A stretch of DNA of 64,000 nucleotides from PWXP01 sp040772845. Its GTDB lineage: Bacteria > Planctomycetota > Planctomycetia > Pirellulales > Thermoguttaceae. Each line of letters starts with the position of its first letter. Positions within the stretch are counted from its first letter, which is position 1. The stretch spans positions 6,572,001-6,636,000 of the forward strand of contig JAXGXG010000001.1 of NCBI GenBank assembly GCA_040772845.1, in the 5' to 3' direction. Positions 25,953 to 34,002 of the stretch are shown here, in pieces. A program made the translations under genes and the position numbers. Under the pieces are notes generated by a model, which was not told where the DNA came from, searched no databases, and saw nothing but the letters and a program-made list of their open reading frames with translations.

Positions 25953-26541
25953 CGTTGAACCGATGGTTAGTATGTTCCTGGTAATTACAATGCCTGCGGC
26001 CAGCCTACACCTGCCGCATTCTCCACTCCTGAAGTTTGCCAAAGTCTAGCTTTGCGCGTGTCCCGGAACAACCATCTCGACGCAGCGCCCTGGCAAAGCC
26101 CCCATCACGCCGTTCGAGGCAACACCCCATGGAACGGGCTATGTGTGTGCTGTTGATATACACTGTATCCGGGCCGGGTACGCACGGATTCTCGCGGTTT
26201 GCATCACGGAGAGCCGCAATACCCGCACTCAATCCTTCGTCGGCGTAACGTCGTTGCATGATTGCTTTCGATTCCTTCGGGCTCTACAAGTCTGGTTACC
26301 GCTCCAAACGTCTTCCTATTACCGTTTCAAACGTTTCCTGAGGATGGGGCCAATCCGCGTTGGTGGGGCTAATAGCAAATCGCAGGCCGATCGGCCCGAA
26401 ATCTTCTCGCTTGCCCCGAAAGACAGGAGACCTCTTCCCTTGTGGGGGGCCTCCAGTTCGTCCCTTATGCGAGGGGCGTTCTACGGGATGTCCAGATCGA
26501 ACAGGGGCGGCTGCCTCGGATACGCACCTTACAACAATCCA
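25953..26541. promoter_or_regulatory. Upstream region of the Rnf-like operon
   Basis: This 589-base stretch upstream of rnfC contains no convincing gene; the minus-strand frame at 26005-26259 lacks recognisable sequence. A short palindrome ATACACTGTAT lies at 26158-26168 and could be an operator. The operon promoter should lie here, but I could not assign its -10/-35 boxes. Confidence 0.4.
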
Positions 26542-27153
26542 TTACCTCGCCGTGAACTCCTTGGCGTTGACGACATCGGCGGAGCGAATCTCCCAAAGCG
26601 TTGCCTGGATTGACTTCTGTCTCGGGGGACTGGCGATGGCGTGCTGTCGATCCGACCAACCGATGTCGAAAACCCTTTCCCAGCTCTTCTCGATCTTCTG
26701 CCGGTATTGGGAATGTGGCAACGGATGCTGGTGGTCGCATTTGTAGAAGGATAAGCCGCACCGAGCCAGCTTCCTCTCGAATGCCTCACCAGCCTCCTCA
26801 TGTTCGGGTAAGTACCAGTAGTTGAGAACGTAGTGCCACAGGTCGAAATCGGAAAGCAGCACTCGTTCGGCGGCAACCTCCAAATCCAGCCTGACCCCCT
26901 TCTCTTCCCTGGGAAGATGTCCGCTCGAACGCAAATCCGGCTTGCGGCGCTGTCCGTTCCATTGATGCCACGCCCATATCGGCATGGCCTGCTTGGTGGG
27001 CCTGGGAGTCGTCAACCGTCGCTGCATCTGTTCCACCATCCAGAGGTAAGGGCAAAGGAAATCCTTCGGAACGTGGCGGCGGGCAGCCCGTAGCCGCCCT
27101 CGCCGTTGCAGTTCGCACCAAGCCTGTTGGGTGAGAATCGACCAGATGACCAT
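26542..27153 (-). CDS. DUF3841 family protein
   Basis: The 203-residue protein fits DUF3841: it opens MVIWSILTQQAWCELQRRG, then FLCPYLWMVEQMQRRL, PIWAWHQWNG with RRKPDLRSSGHL, and VLLSDFDLWHYVLNYWYLP, and it has the C-terminal KSWERVFDI. DUF3841 is a small, mostly bacterial family of unknown function. The ATG at 27153 gives the family N-terminus; the frame continues 12 codons upstream without similarity. It lies between the Rnf-like operon and the tRNA-Ser gene, so it is just outside the integrated element. Confidence 0.8.
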   Translation of the reverse strand: MVIWSILTQQAWCELQRRGRLRAARRHVPKDFLCPYLWMVEQMQRRLTTPRPTKQAMPIWAWHQWNGQRRKPDLRSSGHLPREEKGVRLDLEVAAERVLLSDFDLWHYVLNYWYLPEHEEAGEAFERKLARCGLSFYKCDHQHPLPHSQYRQKIEKSWERVFDIGWSDRQHAIASPPRQKSIQATLWEIRSADVVNAKEFTAR

Positions 27154-27348
27154 GTTTGTGCCCCAGCTAATGCTGGAAGGAAACGGCATAGAAGATGTGT
27201 TTCACGTTCATCGGAACTGCCTCCCAGGTCAGGCGGCTGCTCAAGGGGGGCAGGCATCGTGTCCCAAAAACCCAGATCGCCGGAAAAGGTCGAGCGGTGG
27301 CCATCCATACGGCCACCGGCCAGCATGTTGAAGAGCGTAGACTCTTAG

Positions 27349-27470
27349 GGCTCTTCCGCTTCTGGGTGCAGACTACGCGTCTGAAGTGAGGCTGGTTGCC
27401 ACTTCGGCGGACGGCACGACGGAGCGTGCCTGCTACTTTGCCGCAGTCTGCGCCCAGAAGCGGAAGAGCC
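27349..27470. repeat. Inverted-repeat element, family with GGCTCTTCCG termini (copy 1)
   Basis: Terminal inverted arms of about 26 bases begin GGCTCTTCCGCTTCTGGGTG on the left; the right end is its near-perfect complement, closing with CGGAAGAGCC. The interior of about 70 bases holds a second weak inverted pair and no gene. A sister copy lies at 61732-61852 with the same ends but a different interior. It looks like a MITE-type non-autonomous element. Confidence 0.75.
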
Positions 27471-27538
27471 AATCTTAGCAGGAAGGCCGTTAATCGCACG
27501 AAGAAACCCGTGCAGGACCTTCTGCAAGAGGCAAATAG

Positions 27539-27625
27539 CGGATGGGGAGGGATTCGAACCCCCGGTAGACTCTCGCCTACAGCGGTTTTCAAGACCGCCG
27601 CCTTAGACCACTCGGCCACCCATCC
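27539..27625 (-). tRNA. tRNA-Ser (anticodon TGA), integration site of the 13.8-kb element
   Basis: The minus strand folds as a class II tRNA: a 7-bp acceptor stem GGATGGG/CCCATCC, D-arm, anticodon stem GCGGT/ACCGC with loop CTTGAAA (anticodon TGA), a long variable arm (GTAGGCGAGAGTCTAC), T-arm GGGGGTTCGAATCCCTC and discriminator G, with no encoded CCA. The 5' half (27586-27625) is duplicated at 41379-41418, so the 5' half and upstream promoter of the intact gene now belong to the integrated element. Confidence 0.95.
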
Positions 27626-27628
27626 GAA
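27586..27628. repeat. Left attachment core of the element (attL)
   Basis: This 43-bp segment is repeated without mismatch at 41379-41421. It covers the tRNA-Ser gene from three bases before its 5' end to the 3' side of the anticodon loop. The integrase gene starts 150 bases inside. The perfect duplication next to an integrase marks the crossover segment. Confidence 0.92.
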
Positions 27629-27677
27629 GCGTAAATAAAGGGTTTTTCTTGATTCCCGATTTTCTGCAAACTGGGTA

Positions 27678-27706
27678 TTGACCCCCGCCGTGACCCCTGG
27701 TAGAAT
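27678..27706 (+). promoter_or_regulatory. Sigma70-type promoter for the integrase
   Basis: TTGACC (27678-27683) and TAGAAT (27701-27706) are separated by exactly 17 bases. The predicted start is about 65 bases upstream of the integrase ATG, just inside the left end of the element. Confidence 0.7.
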
Positions 27707-27777
27707 CCAAGTATGCAATCTGGACCGTCCGAAAGATCGGGCGGGGGTCAACATTCAGCTTGGAGGGAATCGTTCTC

Positions 27778-28980
27778 ATGGCTACCAAGAAACTTACCAC
27801 GAAAATCGAGGTCTTGGAAGCGGCTAGGGCGTACCGGAAGAAAGAGGGGATATGCCTGCATGTCCATGCGTCCGGGAAGTGGGGCCGATGGGCCCGTAAG
27901 ATTCGGGGGCAGCGGGAATACTTCGGCGTGGTCGATCCGTCAGCCAAGGACTTCGGTGCCAACGCTGCCTTGGCTCTCTATAACGAGCAGAGGGCAGACC
28001 TGGAATCTGGCAGGCGTCCCAAGGTCCGGACCGGGCAAGAAGTGGAACTGCACCATCTGGTCAACTCGTTCTTGACGCATAAGAAGATGCTCGTTGACGC
28101 TGGCGAGTTGGCTCCCCGAACGTGGGCCGAGTACGAAGCCACCGGGCAGCGGTTGGCCCGGGTGTTTGGCCGGCGACGTCTGGTCGATGATCTGGGGGCG
28201 GAAGACTTTACCGCATTGCGTGCCGACATTGCGAAGCAGTGGGGAGTCTTTCGCGTAGGCAACGAAATCCAGCGAGTGCGATCGATCTTCAAATACGGGC
28301 AGGAAGCGGAATTGGTAACGAAGGTCATCCACTTCGGCCCCGGCTTCAAAAAGCCTACCGCGACGGTCATTCGTCGGCATCGTGGCCGCAAGGGAGACCG
28401 GACTTTCGACCCCGCCGACTTGCGGAAGATCATCGACGCAGCCGGCCCCGCGATGAAGTGCATGGTACTCCTGGGAATCAATGGTGGTCTCGGCTCCACC
28501 GACTGCGCGGAAATGCTCCCGGACACCAAAGGATTGGATAACGGTATGCTTGTGTACCCCAGGGCAAAGACTGGCGTCGGCCGTTTTATTCCGCTCTGGC
28601 CGGAAACCCGAAAGGCCATTGCTGACTACCGAAAGGTCCGCCCGACGCCAGCCGACGAAGATGATAAGCCTTATCTGTTCCTCGGTGCCCGCGGAACGTC
28701 GTACATTGGCAACCGGAAGGGCGAGCGGGTTGCACAAGAGTTCCGTCGCGCATGCAAGATTGCGGGCGTTATCGGCCAGTCATTCTATGATCTTCGCAGA
28801 TCATTCGAGACGGTTGCCGGAGAAACAGGCGACCAGGTGGCCGTAGATTGCGTTATGGGGCACGCGGCGAGTAGCGACGATATGGCAGCCATCTACAGGC
28901 AACGAGTCGATACAGACCGCCTAGAGCGGGTTGTGGGGCATGTGAGGGATTGGCTGTACGGAACGAAGGGAACGGAGTAG
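27778..28980 (+). CDS. int: Tyrosine recombinase/integrase
   Basis: The 400-residue protein has an N-terminal arm-type DNA-binding region, a core-binding domain and a C-terminal catalytic domain. The motif near the end, YDLRRSFETVAG with GHAASSDDMAAIYRQRV, supplies Arg, His and the nucleophile Tyr. Where canonical integrases have G-L-R in the first catalytic box, this one reads NGGLGSTDCAEM, so the first Arg is not in its usual place; the H of HxLR is also Tyr. Similar C-rich boxes occur in planctomycete integrases as I recall. The ATG at 27778 has GGAGG upstream; a TTG six codons earlier is possible. It lies just inside attL, as expected for an integrase that uses the adjacent tRNA-Ser. Confidence 0.9.
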   Translation: MATKKLTTKIEVLEAARAYRKKEGICLHVHASGKWGRWARKIRGQREYFGVVDPSAKDFGANAALALYNEQRADLESGRRPKVRTGQEVELHHLVNSFLTHKKMLVDAGELAPRTWAEYEATGQRLARVFGRRRLVDDLGAEDFTALRADIAKQWGVFRVGNEIQRVRSIFKYGQEAELVTKVIHFGPGFKKPTATVIRRHRGRKGDRTFDPADLRKIIDAAGPAMKCMVLLGINGGLGSTDCAEMLPDTKGLDNGMLVYPRAKTGVGRFIPLWPETRKAIADYRKVRPTPADEDDKPYLFLGARGTSYIGNRKGERVAQEFRRACKIAGVIGQSFYDLRRSFETVAGETGDQVAVDCVMGHAASSDDMAAIYRQRVDTDRLERVVGHVRDWLYGTKGTE

Positions 28981-29084
28981 AATTACAACCTGCCGAGGGG
29001 CTAGGTCCGGCCGGCTGAAAAGCGGTTACCCTACCGCCTGCCCCTCGCTTTCTTTGAGGGTTAGAAGATCGAAAGGGTACGATC

Positions 29085-29870
29085 ATGGAAACGACTAATC
29101 AGGATCGAGCCAAGGCCGCTGCGAAGTTGGCCCGGCTGCTAATTGTTCTGGGACGCGAGATCGGCGATGCCGACAACGTAAACGAAGATAGAACCTGGCT
29201 GCGAGAGCACACGCTCCCGCCGGATGAGATCGAGTACGGCGGGAAGCACGCGATTGACAATCTGCGAGACATATCGCAGCTCATTTCCGACGCCGACGAT
29301 TGCACCGCGACACTGGGCAATCATCCCCTGAGTAAGCGAGCGAAGGCAGTCCTGTTTCTCGCCCGCGAGGCCATCGGGGAAGCCGACGTGCCCGCACAAT
29401 GGGCGATGGATGACGGCAAGGACGAGGAAGCCGTCCGCATTGTGCGGGATGCCCTACGCCGCGTGGCAGGCCGTTGCCACGACAAGATGGAGCTACTGGC
29501 CGCCGATGTTGCGGCTGAGTTTGCCGAGTTCAAGCGGGGGCCGGCAAACGCGACGGAGAAAGATGACCAGGACTGGATGCTAGTATCTGAGGCGGTAGCC
29601 CAATTGCCATTTGTCGGGAGCCTCAAGGCACTCTACCGCTTTGCCGAAGAGCACCCGGACAAGCTGCGAATACGCAAGCACCCCGAGCACGCGCAGCGTA
29701 GGCAAGCTCACCGGGCCGACGTACAACGTCTCGCGCAAGAGCAAGAGGAACGGGAGTTCGAAGCGATGGATCGGCCGGGAGCGGATAATCTGCCTGCCGT
29801 CTCCGAGCAGGGAATCGAATCCCTGGCGGCTAGAGTAGCGGCTGCGCGTGCAAGAAAAGCCGGAAAGTAG
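29085..29870 (+). CDS. Hypothetical element protein with possible C-terminal HTH
   Basis: I do not recognise this 261-residue protein. It is mostly helical and charged, with an N-terminal half rich in Asp/Glu/Arg. Around residues 165-200 the stretch MLVSEAVAQLPFVGSLKALYR resembles the helix-turn-helix of MerR/excisionase-type proteins, followed by a basic, Arg/Gln/Glu-rich helix that may be a coiled coil. It lies between the integrase and a strong terminator, so it may form a unit with the integrase and regulate excision. Confidence 0.6.
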   Translation: METTNQDRAKAAAKLARLLIVLGREIGDADNVNEDRTWLREHTLPPDEIEYGGKHAIDNLRDISQLISDADDCTATLGNHPLSKRAKAVLFLAREAIGEADVPAQWAMDDGKDEEAVRIVRDALRRVAGRCHDKMELLAADVAAEFAEFKRGPANATEKDDQDWMLVSEAVAQLPFVGSLKALYRFAEEHPDKLRIRKHPEHAQRRQAHRADVQRLAQEQEEREFEAMDRPGADNLPAVSEQGIESLAARVAAARARKAGK

Positions 29871-29900
29871 GGCCGGCTACTTCCCGGCTACTTCCCTCCA

Positions 29901-29934
29901 CCCCTCAAAATCCCCGAGGTTTTGAGGGGTTTTT
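29901..29934 (+). terminator. Intrinsic terminator after the integrase unit
   Basis: A 10-bp perfect stem (CCCCTCAAAA / TTTTGAGGGG) with a 9-base loop is followed by TTTTT on the plus strand, 31 bases after the upstream stop codon. Confidence 0.9.
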
Positions 29935-29989
29935 CGTTTTCTACTGCCCCCTACAACACAAGTCTCTTAGGGCTGGCAAAATCGGGAGC

Positions 29990-30178
29990 ATGAGACACAC
30001 ACGCCCCCGACCGACGATCACACGCGACCCGATAGCCGCTGCACTACGACGGCTGATCGACGCGACCGACCGCAGTATACGCGCATCCGACGAGGTACGC
30101 CGTGCCCGTGTAGCCCTCGCCCGGGCCACCGATGCCGACCCCGCACGGGCATCTACGGAGGCCCGCCGCGATGCCTAA
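29990..30178 (+). CDS. Small basic protein of unknown function
   Basis: This 62-residue Arg/Ala-rich frame starts at ATG and overlaps the start of the Xis-like gene by 8 bases (ATGCCTAA). The overlap and position after a terminator support it as a real small gene; the sequence itself is not recognisable. The strong Arg/Ala bias in GC-rich DNA means it could also be spurious. Confidence 0.45.
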   Translation: MRHTRPRPTITRDPIAAALRRLIDATDRSIRASDEVRRARVALARATDADPARASTEARRDA

Positions 30179-30413
30179 GATCACCCCGGTCCAACTCGCC
30201 AGAGAGTACGGCTGCGATGCCAAGACCGTCCGGGAGTGGATCCGGACCGGCCAGCTACGCGCTATCGACGCAGCGGTCAAGCCGGGTGGCAGGCCGCGGT
30301 TTCTGATTGACCGTGCCGACGTTATCGCCTTTGAAAATTCGCGGACCGTCCGGCCTAGCACACGGTGCCCACGCAAGAAACGGACGCCGACCAATATCAT
30401 CGAGTACATCTAG
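30171..30413 (+). CDS. Excisionase/MerR-like helix-turn-helix protein
   Basis: The 80-residue protein has a winged-helix DNA-binding pattern, LAREYGCDAKTVREWIRTGQL followed by GRPRFLIDRADVIAFE, as in excisionases (DNA-binding helix, then a wing, then a short strand). The basic C-terminus (CPRKKRTP) fits DNA contact. It probably guides the integrase direction or regulates the operon; it precedes the primase-helicase gene by about 50 bases. The start at 30171 is chosen because it gives the compact domain; an upstream frame codon at 30132 is less likely. Confidence 0.7.
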   Translation: MPKITPVQLAREYGCDAKTVREWIRTGQLRAIDAAVKPGGRPRFLIDRADVIAFENSRTVRPSTRCPRKKRTPTNIIEYI

Positions 30414-30463
30414 CCCACACCACACCCCACACACACCCGCCGCACTGCGGAGAGCATGACACG

Positions 30464-32800
30464 ATGATAGCCCGACCAACTGCCGACGCACCGACCATCG
30501 CCGTATCCGACATCCGGCGCAGCCTCGCATTGATTCACGCACCCGGCGAAGTCTTCGAGGTTCGCGCTCTGGACGTGCCCGGTAGCGGATCGTACCGCTA
30601 CACCGCATCGGGGTACTTCGGCGATCTTGACGCCGCCGCGCGGGCTGTGGCCAAACTCGCCAAGAAAGGCGCAGCCGGCATCTATCACACGATCAACCCC
30701 GCACTGCCCGACCTACTGGCCCGCGCGAATAACCGTATGGTGGACCGTCCAGCGCACACGACTACCGATGATGAGATTGTCACGCGCAGGTGGCTGTATC
30801 TGGATATCGACTCCGAGCGCCCCGCTGGCATCGCGGCCACCGAAGAGGAACTGCAGGCGGCATTCTCTTTGGCGGCAGATAGCGATGATCTACTGCGGGC
30901 ACGCGGCTGGCCGACCCCTGTAATGGTCGACTCTGGCAACGGCTATGCCCGTCTGTATCGCATCGACGCGCCCAATACGCCCGAGGCAACGGCGACGATC
31001 CGGCAAGCATACGCGACACTTGCCGCGAAGCTGGAGCACGATGGTGCTCACCTGGACGTGGGCGTGTTCAACGCTGCGAGGATCACCCGCGTGGGCGGGA
31101 CGCCGAACCGCAAGGGCGATGCTACGGAAGGTCGGCCGCATAGGCTGTGCGTCTATCACGATCCCGACCCCGAGTATCCGGTAGGCGTAGTGCCGTGGAA
31201 ATTGGTCGAGAGTCTAGCGGCTGAAGCGCCTGCGGGCGCGAACGGGACAATCAGGCCGGGAGCCGTACCGCGTGGATCGGCTGCATCGTCCAATGGTCGG
31301 CATCGGCTGGACGTGCCGCGATACCTCACTGCCCATGGAATCGACTACCGGACCAAGGACGGGCACGGATGCACGCATTACCTCGTTGCCTGCCCGTTCG
31401 ACGATTCGCATGGAGCCAAGGGCGAGAGCGCAATCACGCAACGCGATGATGGGCTGGTCACATTCGAGTGCAAGCACGATTCGTGCAATCACAACTGGAG
31501 CGATTACCGGGCGATGGTCGGCGCCCCTGCCCCCGACCACTACTATCCGCCGCTAGGAGCAGCCACGACGGCCACGACGGCCGCATCATCGCATCGAGCA
31601 TCATTTGCATCTGCCAACGGCAGCAGCCTCCCGCCTGGCACTCGCGTCCGAGCCGGCGACCGCGGAAACATCGGGCAGGTGGTCGAGGACTGCGGTGCGA
31701 CTGTGCGGGTGCATTTCACTTCACGCGATGGAGTTCAGGCGGTCAAGGAGTTGCTGCGATCCGAAGTAACGCCATTGGACGGCGGGCAACCGATCGACAT
31801 CGACATCATCCCCGCATTGTCCATGCTCCGAGAATACCCCCACCTGCGAAAGGCTGTCATTCGCGGCCTTGCGAGGCAGGGGGAGACCATCAACATTATC
31901 GCGGCTTCCAAGGTGGGTAAATCCTGGTTGAGTTACTCCTTGGCGTTTGCCGTGGCCCTGGGGCTCCGCTGGATTGGCTTCCTTTGCGAGCAGGGGCGCG
32001 TCCTGATCGTCGATAACGAGCTGCACAAGGAAACCATTACCCACCGCCTGAGCACCGTAGCGGAGGCACTGGGAGTCAGTGACGCATGGACTGAGCAGAT
32101 CGACGTACTTTCGCTTCGCGGGCAGTCCGTGGACATCCACACCCTGGCAGGAATCCTGGCCACCGTCGAAGCAGGTCGCTACGGATTGGTTATTGCAGAC
32201 GCCTTCTATCGGTTCATCCCCGCCGGCACGTCGGAAAACGACAATGCCCAGATCATGGCCATGTACAACCGTATCGACGGCATAGCGGCCAATCTGGGGT
32301 CCGTCTGGGTCAATATCCATCACAGCAGCAAAGGCGACCAGTCCGGGAAATCCATCACGGACGTGGGCTCCGGCGCCGGGAGTCAGTCCCGAGCGGCTGA
32401 CGCCCACCTCGTGCTGCGACCGCATGAGGACGAAGACTGCGCCGTGCTCGAAGCTGCCGTTCGCTCGTTCGCTCCCGTCGATCCGCGGGTTATCCGCTGG
32501 GAATACCCGCTGTGGACCGTGGACGAAGCCGCCGATCCGAAGCGGCTTGCACGTCCGGTCTCGAAGTTGGAAGAACGTCGGCAACTCAAGGACGATGAGG
32601 ACAAGCAGGCGATCCAGGATTACCTCACCTCCAATGGTCGGGCTACTCGCAAGAAGCTCCGTGAAATGCTAGGCACGACACCGGATCGTATCGGTAGGCT
32701 CATGGCGAAGTTGGTCGGCGATTCAGTTGTAATCGAGCATCAAGTCAAAGTACGAGGACAGGACACCTCCGAGTATGAGATTATCCCTAACTTTGGGTAG
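30464..32800 (+). CDS. Primase-polymerase fused to a RepA-type helicase
   Basis: The 778-residue protein combines two replication activities. The N-terminal third is a PrimPol (archaeo-eukaryotic primase) domain: YLDIDSE (about residue 112) supplies the D-x-D metal ligands, SGNGYARLYRID follows, and ARITRVGGTPNRKG closes the active-site region. A middle segment (about 285-350) has Cys and His (CPFDD, ECKHDSCNHNW) that look like a zinc-binding insertion. The C-terminal half is a RecA-type AAA ATPase like RepA of RSF1010: Walker A AASKVGKSW (about 480), Walker B LVIADAF (about 575), and a sensor NIHHSSKG. A short winged-helix-like end follows. It implies autonomous replication. Direct iteron-like repeats lie right after it. 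Confidence 0.88.
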   Translation: MIARPTADAPTIAVSDIRRSLALIHAPGEVFEVRALDVPGSGSYRYTASGYFGDLDAAARAVAKLAKKGAAGIYHTINPALPDLLARANNRMVDRPAHTTTDDEIVTRRWLYLDIDSERPAGIAATEEELQAAFSLAADSDDLLRARGWPTPVMVDSGNGYARLYRIDAPNTPEATATIRQAYATLAAKLEHDGAHLDVGVFNAARITRVGGTPNRKGDATEGRPHRLCVYHDPDPEYPVGVVPWKLVESLAAEAPAGANGTIRPGAVPRGSAASSNGRHRLDVPRYLTAHGIDYRTKDGHGCTHYLVACPFDDSHGAKGESAITQRDDGLVTFECKHDSCNHNWSDYRAMVGAPAPDHYYPPLGAATTATTAASSHRASFASANGSSLPPGTRVRAGDRGNIGQVVEDCGATVRVHFTSRDGVQAVKELLRSEVTPLDGGQPIDIDIIPALSMLREYPHLRKAVIRGLARQGETINIIAASKVGKSWLSYSLAFAVALGLRWIGFLCEQGRVLIVDNELHKETITHRLSTVAEALGVSDAWTEQIDVLSLRGQSVDIHTLAGILATVEAGRYGLVIADAFYRFIPAGTSENDNAQIMAMYNRIDGIAANLGSVWVNIHHSSKGDQSGKSITDVGSGAGSQSRAADAHLVLRPHEDEDCAVLEAAVRSFAPVDPRVIRWEYPLWTVDEAADPKRLARPVSKLEERRQLKDDEDKQAIQDYLTSNGRATRKKLREMLGTTPDRIGRLMAKLVGDSVVIEHQVKVRGQDTSEYEIIPNFG

Positions 32801-32808
32801 AAAATCCC

Positions 32809-32966
32809 ACTTGGTATGTTGCTTCATACCAAGTGACCTACCAAGCGTTCTAGTGACTTTCACTGCACTTGGTATGTCCCCCTAAAGGGAGACATACCAA
32901 GTGAAGTGAGAAGTCAGTCGCGCCAGTCCCGACCGAGTGACCGACCGAGTGAGCAACATACCAAGT
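32809..32966. repeat. Iteron-like repeats ACTTGGTATG, candidate replication origin
   Basis: Five copies of ACTTGGTATG or its complement lie within 158 bases after the primase-helicase: 32809-32818, 32825-32834 (these two form a hairpin), 32867-32876 and 32893-32902 (inside a 13-bp-stem hairpin at 32866-32903), and 32957-32966. A GACCGAGTGA-type tandem pair sits at about 32930-32953. The position next to the replication gene suggests an origin or an autoregulatory operator. Confidence 0.7.
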
Positions 32967-32974
32967 GAGAAGCC

Positions 32975-33382
32975 ATGGAACACACCTGCAAGACATTCTG
33001 CCGATCATGCCGCCGTGGCCTAACCTGGGCCGACCAGCGCCATCAGTATGGCAGGCTACTCCGGCGTGGATTGTCTCCGGCGGAAGCTAAGGCAATGCAA
33101 CCGCAGTGCCAAAAGTGCATGACCAAGGCGTTGCGTCAGATGACCGACACAATCACCACCGCGTCAGCCGGCAGCGCGGAAGTGGATCACCTTCCCGCCG
33201 GCAATGGAAAGGAATGCGAGATGAGTAAGCAGAAGATTGACGGATCGGAAATCAGGGAGTTCGTAGGCGAAGAGCTACTGCCCAATGCGGCAGATGTCTC
33301 GGATGACGCCCAGTTCCTTGGCGAGTGCATTCTGATTGGCTGCCTCTTGCTGGCCAATGCGGTAGAGCAGGGAGGACGGTAG
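32975..33382 (+). CDS. Small protein with N-terminal Cys-rich (zinc-ribbon-like) region
   Basis: The 135-residue product has two parts. Residues 1-50 contain CKTFCRSC and CQKC, a likely zinc site. Residues 80-135, which begin MSKQKIDGSEIREF, contain Cys-poor helices and could be a separate gene starting at 33221, since an AGGAATGCGAG sequence precedes that ATG. No family recognised. The start lies 8 bases past the last iteron, so its promoter probably overlaps the repeats. Confidence 0.55.
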   Translation: MEHTCKTFCRSCRRGLTWADQRHQYGRLLRRGLSPAEAKAMQPQCQKCMTKALRQMTDTITTASAGSAEVDHLPAGNGKECEMSKQKIDGSEIREFVGEELLPNAADVSDDAQFLGECILIGCLLLANAVEQGGR

Positions 33383-33386
33383 GACC

Positions 33387-33581
33387 ATGAGCGTAGCCAC
33401 CCCGATCGTCGAACCCGACCCCCGACCCACGTGTTCGCATTGCAGATTCTTCGTCGAGAAGAGCTACCGAGATCATCCGTGGATCGATGGCACATGCCGG
33501 CGTCGATCACCGAGGCTATCAGGTTGGCCCGTCGTCCTGGCATCGTCGATAGCTTGCGGTGAGTATCGGCCGGCCAAATGA
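33387..33581 (+). CDS. Small CxxC protein of phage type
   Basis: This 64-residue protein has the pattern CSHCRFF...GTCRRRSP...CGEYRPA seen in many small phage and prophage proteins of unknown role; the four cysteines probably bind zinc. It follows the previous gene by 4 bases and belongs to the same transcript. Confidence 0.65.
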   Translation: MSVATPIVEPDPRPTCSHCRFFVEKSYRDHPWIDGTCRRRSPRLSGWPVVLASSIACGEYRPAK

Positions 33582-33672
33582 CTCGCTTTTTTCCCGCGCG
33601 ACCTCACGGAACCGCACATCCTCCGTCGCGCGAATTTAATTAAGGTTTTCCTTCTGATATCGAGACCAGACC

Positions 33673-33987
33673 ATGAGAACGACCCCCCCAAAACACCTAA
33701 GCCGAGAAGCAAGTAAGCTCTGGCGCGACCTCGTGAACGAGTACGGCATCAGCGATGGTGCTGGTTTGTTGTACGTCGAGAGGGCGTGCGAGAGCCTTGA
33801 CCGTTTGCGCTCTGCGCAAGCCGTGCTGAAGAAAGAAGGGCTCACCGTGGCGGGACAGGGCGGGACAACCAAGGCCCATCCGTGTGCTGCCATCGAGCGA
33901 GATGCTCATTCGGCGTTTCGCCAATCGCTCAAGGCGCTCAACCTTGACCTCGAACCCATTGGCCCCATCGGCCGACCCTCCAACTGA
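33673..33987 (+). CDS. Phage terminase small subunit, P27 family
   Basis: The 104-residue protein matches the P27 small-terminase type: HLSREASKLWRDLVNEYGI at the N-terminus, then ACESLDRLRSAQ, GGTTKAHPCAAIERDAHSAF and KALNLDLEP. Small terminase recognises the packaging site and recruits the large subunit. No large subunit gene follows, which is the strongest sign that the element cannot package on its own and would need a helper. Confidence 0.85.
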   Translation: MRTTPPKHLSREASKLWRDLVNEYGISDGAGLLYVERACESLDRLRSAQAVLKKEGLTVAGQGGTTKAHPCAAIERDAHSAFRQSLKALNLDLEPIGPIGRPSN

Positions 33988-34002
33988 GAAAGGAAATCCA
34001 AG

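Noticed and set aside
26005..26259. 84-codon minus-strand frame upstream of rnfC
   Set aside because: No family sequence, no good ribosome binding site and no sign of coupling; treated as leader or promoter DNA.
32809..32966. CRISPR array
   Set aside because: The repeats are only 10-13 bases, occur in both orientations and at uneven spacing, and no cas genes are present. Iterons fit better.
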